From Patulibacter americanus DSM 16676 (GTDB lineage Bacteria > Actinomycetota > Thermoleophilia > Solirubrobacterales > Solirubrobacteraceae), in assembly GCF_000420025.1 (NCBI RefSeq), contig NZ_ATUD01000011.1, forward strand, positions 82,138 through 146,137: a stretch of DNA of 64,000 nucleotides, read 5' to 3'. The stretch's first letter is position 1; each line of letters begins with the position of its first letter. The notes under the pieces are model-generated. The model saw only the letters and a list, made by a program, of their open reading frames with translations. It was not told the DNA's origin and searched no databases. Below are positions 63,402 through 64,000 of this stretch, piece by piece. Made by a program: the position numbers and the translations under genes.

Positions 63402-63507
63402 CACCCCCCCGGCGCCCCGGCGCGCAGCCCTCCGGCACCCCCAGCCCCGGCCGGCCTCGCCGCCGGCGACGACCGTCCCATCGGGACCCCGTCGCTAGGC
63501 TGGGCCG

Positions 63508-64000
63508 ATGGCCACGTGTCTTGTCACCGGCGGTGCCGGGTTCCTTGGGTCTCACCTGTGCGATGAGCTCCTCTCGCGCGGGCACCGGGTGATCTGCACC
63601 GACAACCTCGAGACCGGATCGCTGAACAACATCGAGCACATCCGCGGCTCGGAGTTCGAGTTCCGGCAGCTGGACATCGTCGAGCCGTTCTACGTCGACG
63701 AGCCCGTCGACTTCGTCTACCACGCCGCGTCGCCCGCGTCGCCGATCGACTACCTGCGCCTGCCGCTGCACACGCTGAAGGTCGGCTCCTACGGCACCCA
63801 CCACGCCCTCGGCCTGGCCAAGAAGCACCGCGCCCGCTTCCTCCTCTTCTCCACCTCCGAGGTCTACGGCGACCCGAAGGTCCATCCGCAGGACGAGTCC
63901 TACTGGGGCCACGTCAACCCGATCGGCCCGCGCGGCGTCTACGACGAGGCCAAGCGCTACGCCGAGGCGCTCACGATGGCCTACCACCGCCAGCAGGGCG
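63508..64000 (+). CDS. UDP-glucuronate decarboxylase-type NAD-dependent epimerase (partial)
   Basis: The first 164 residues are present and the frame is open at the window edge. The Rossmann motif '[33 protein letters not shown]', '[38 protein letters not shown]', '[18 protein letters not shown]' and the catalytic '[11 protein letters not shown]' (YxxxK) match UDP-xylose synthase enzymes. These convert UDP-glucuronate to UDP-xylose for surface polysaccharide, which fits with the GT39 enzyme nearby. It is leaderless: TAGGCT (63496-63501) lies 6 nt before the ATG. Confidence 0.88.
   Translation, partial: MATCLVTGGAGFLGSHLCDELLSRGHRVICTDNLETGSLNNIEHIRGSEFEFRQLDIVEPFYVDEPVDFVYHAASPASPIDYLRLPLHTLKVGSYGTHHALGLAKKHRARFLLFSTSEVYGDPKVHPQDESYWGHVNPIGPRGVYDEAKRYAEALTMAYHRQQG

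Overview
The window is chromosomal DNA from a high-G+C actinobacterium. Codon third positions are almost all G or C, and a biotin-dependent acyl-CoA carboxylase with separate alpha, beta and a small epsilon-like subunit is encoded. A Solirubrobacterales/Patulibacter-type organism is my best guess, but this is an inference because no rRNA is present. A strong gene-start pattern supports an actinobacterial host: at 21 starts a TANNNT -10 box lies 6-8 nt before the start codon, so leaderless mRNAs appear common. I see no rRNA, tRNA, CRISPR array or insertion sequence.

Layout. 1-7.1 kb: an edge-truncated duplicated membrane protein, an orphan ABC-2 permease, a SnoaL-like gene under a LexA-type box, a metallo-beta-lactamase-fold protein, a HAD dehalogenase, an ABATE-domain protein and a DrrAB-type ABC pair. 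7.6-9.6 kb: sucCD. 9.7-12.65 kb: a lower-G+C three-gene cassette (Sce7726-type nuclease, Sce7725-family protein, zinc-finger RES protein) inserted between housekeeping genes, the best candidate for an undescribed defence or toxin system. 12.7-15.4 kb: ribH, a small ORF, an aminotransferase and a DoxX gene followed by tandem hairpin repeats. 15.5-19.9 kb: a GntR/FCD regulator divergent from an NRAMP-pxpABC 5-oxoprolinase operon. 20-25 kb: a DtxR regulator, gpsA, pyk and a ring-cleaving dioxygenase that shares an operator with the 14.9-kb doxX gene.

25.1-30.9 kb: a two-component system with an acidic-tailed membrane protein, divergent from a 45-residue Arg-rich peptide gene, an ABC exporter and a Ser/Thr kinase. 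An 11-bp-phased array of half-sites lies between the two operons. This is a second candidate novel module. 31-36.5 kb: a membrane protein, an SDR, the acyl-CoA carboxylase alpha subunit, two paralogous lipoproteins, DoxX and a LuxR-type regulator. 36.6-51 kb: a sulfur region with cysJ-cysI and cysH-cysD-cysN, metX and metY, interspersed with a PHP phosphoesterase, an epsilon-like subunit, an ornithine cyclodeaminase homologue and a secreted SGNH hydrolase. Sulfate is activated by CysDN, reduced by APS reductase and sulfite reductase, and the sulfide is fixed by MetX/MetY. 51-55 kb: a DUF6882-like protein, an AbiEi-like protein, a perfect 23-bp inverted repeat and the carboxyltransferase beta subunit. 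55.5-64 kb: a large secreted glycosidase/phosphoesterase/collagen-like protein, a membrane-anchored exported protein, GT39, ferritin, a structured intergenic region, a Cys/Lys-rich small protein and the start of a UDP-glucuronate decarboxylase-type gene.
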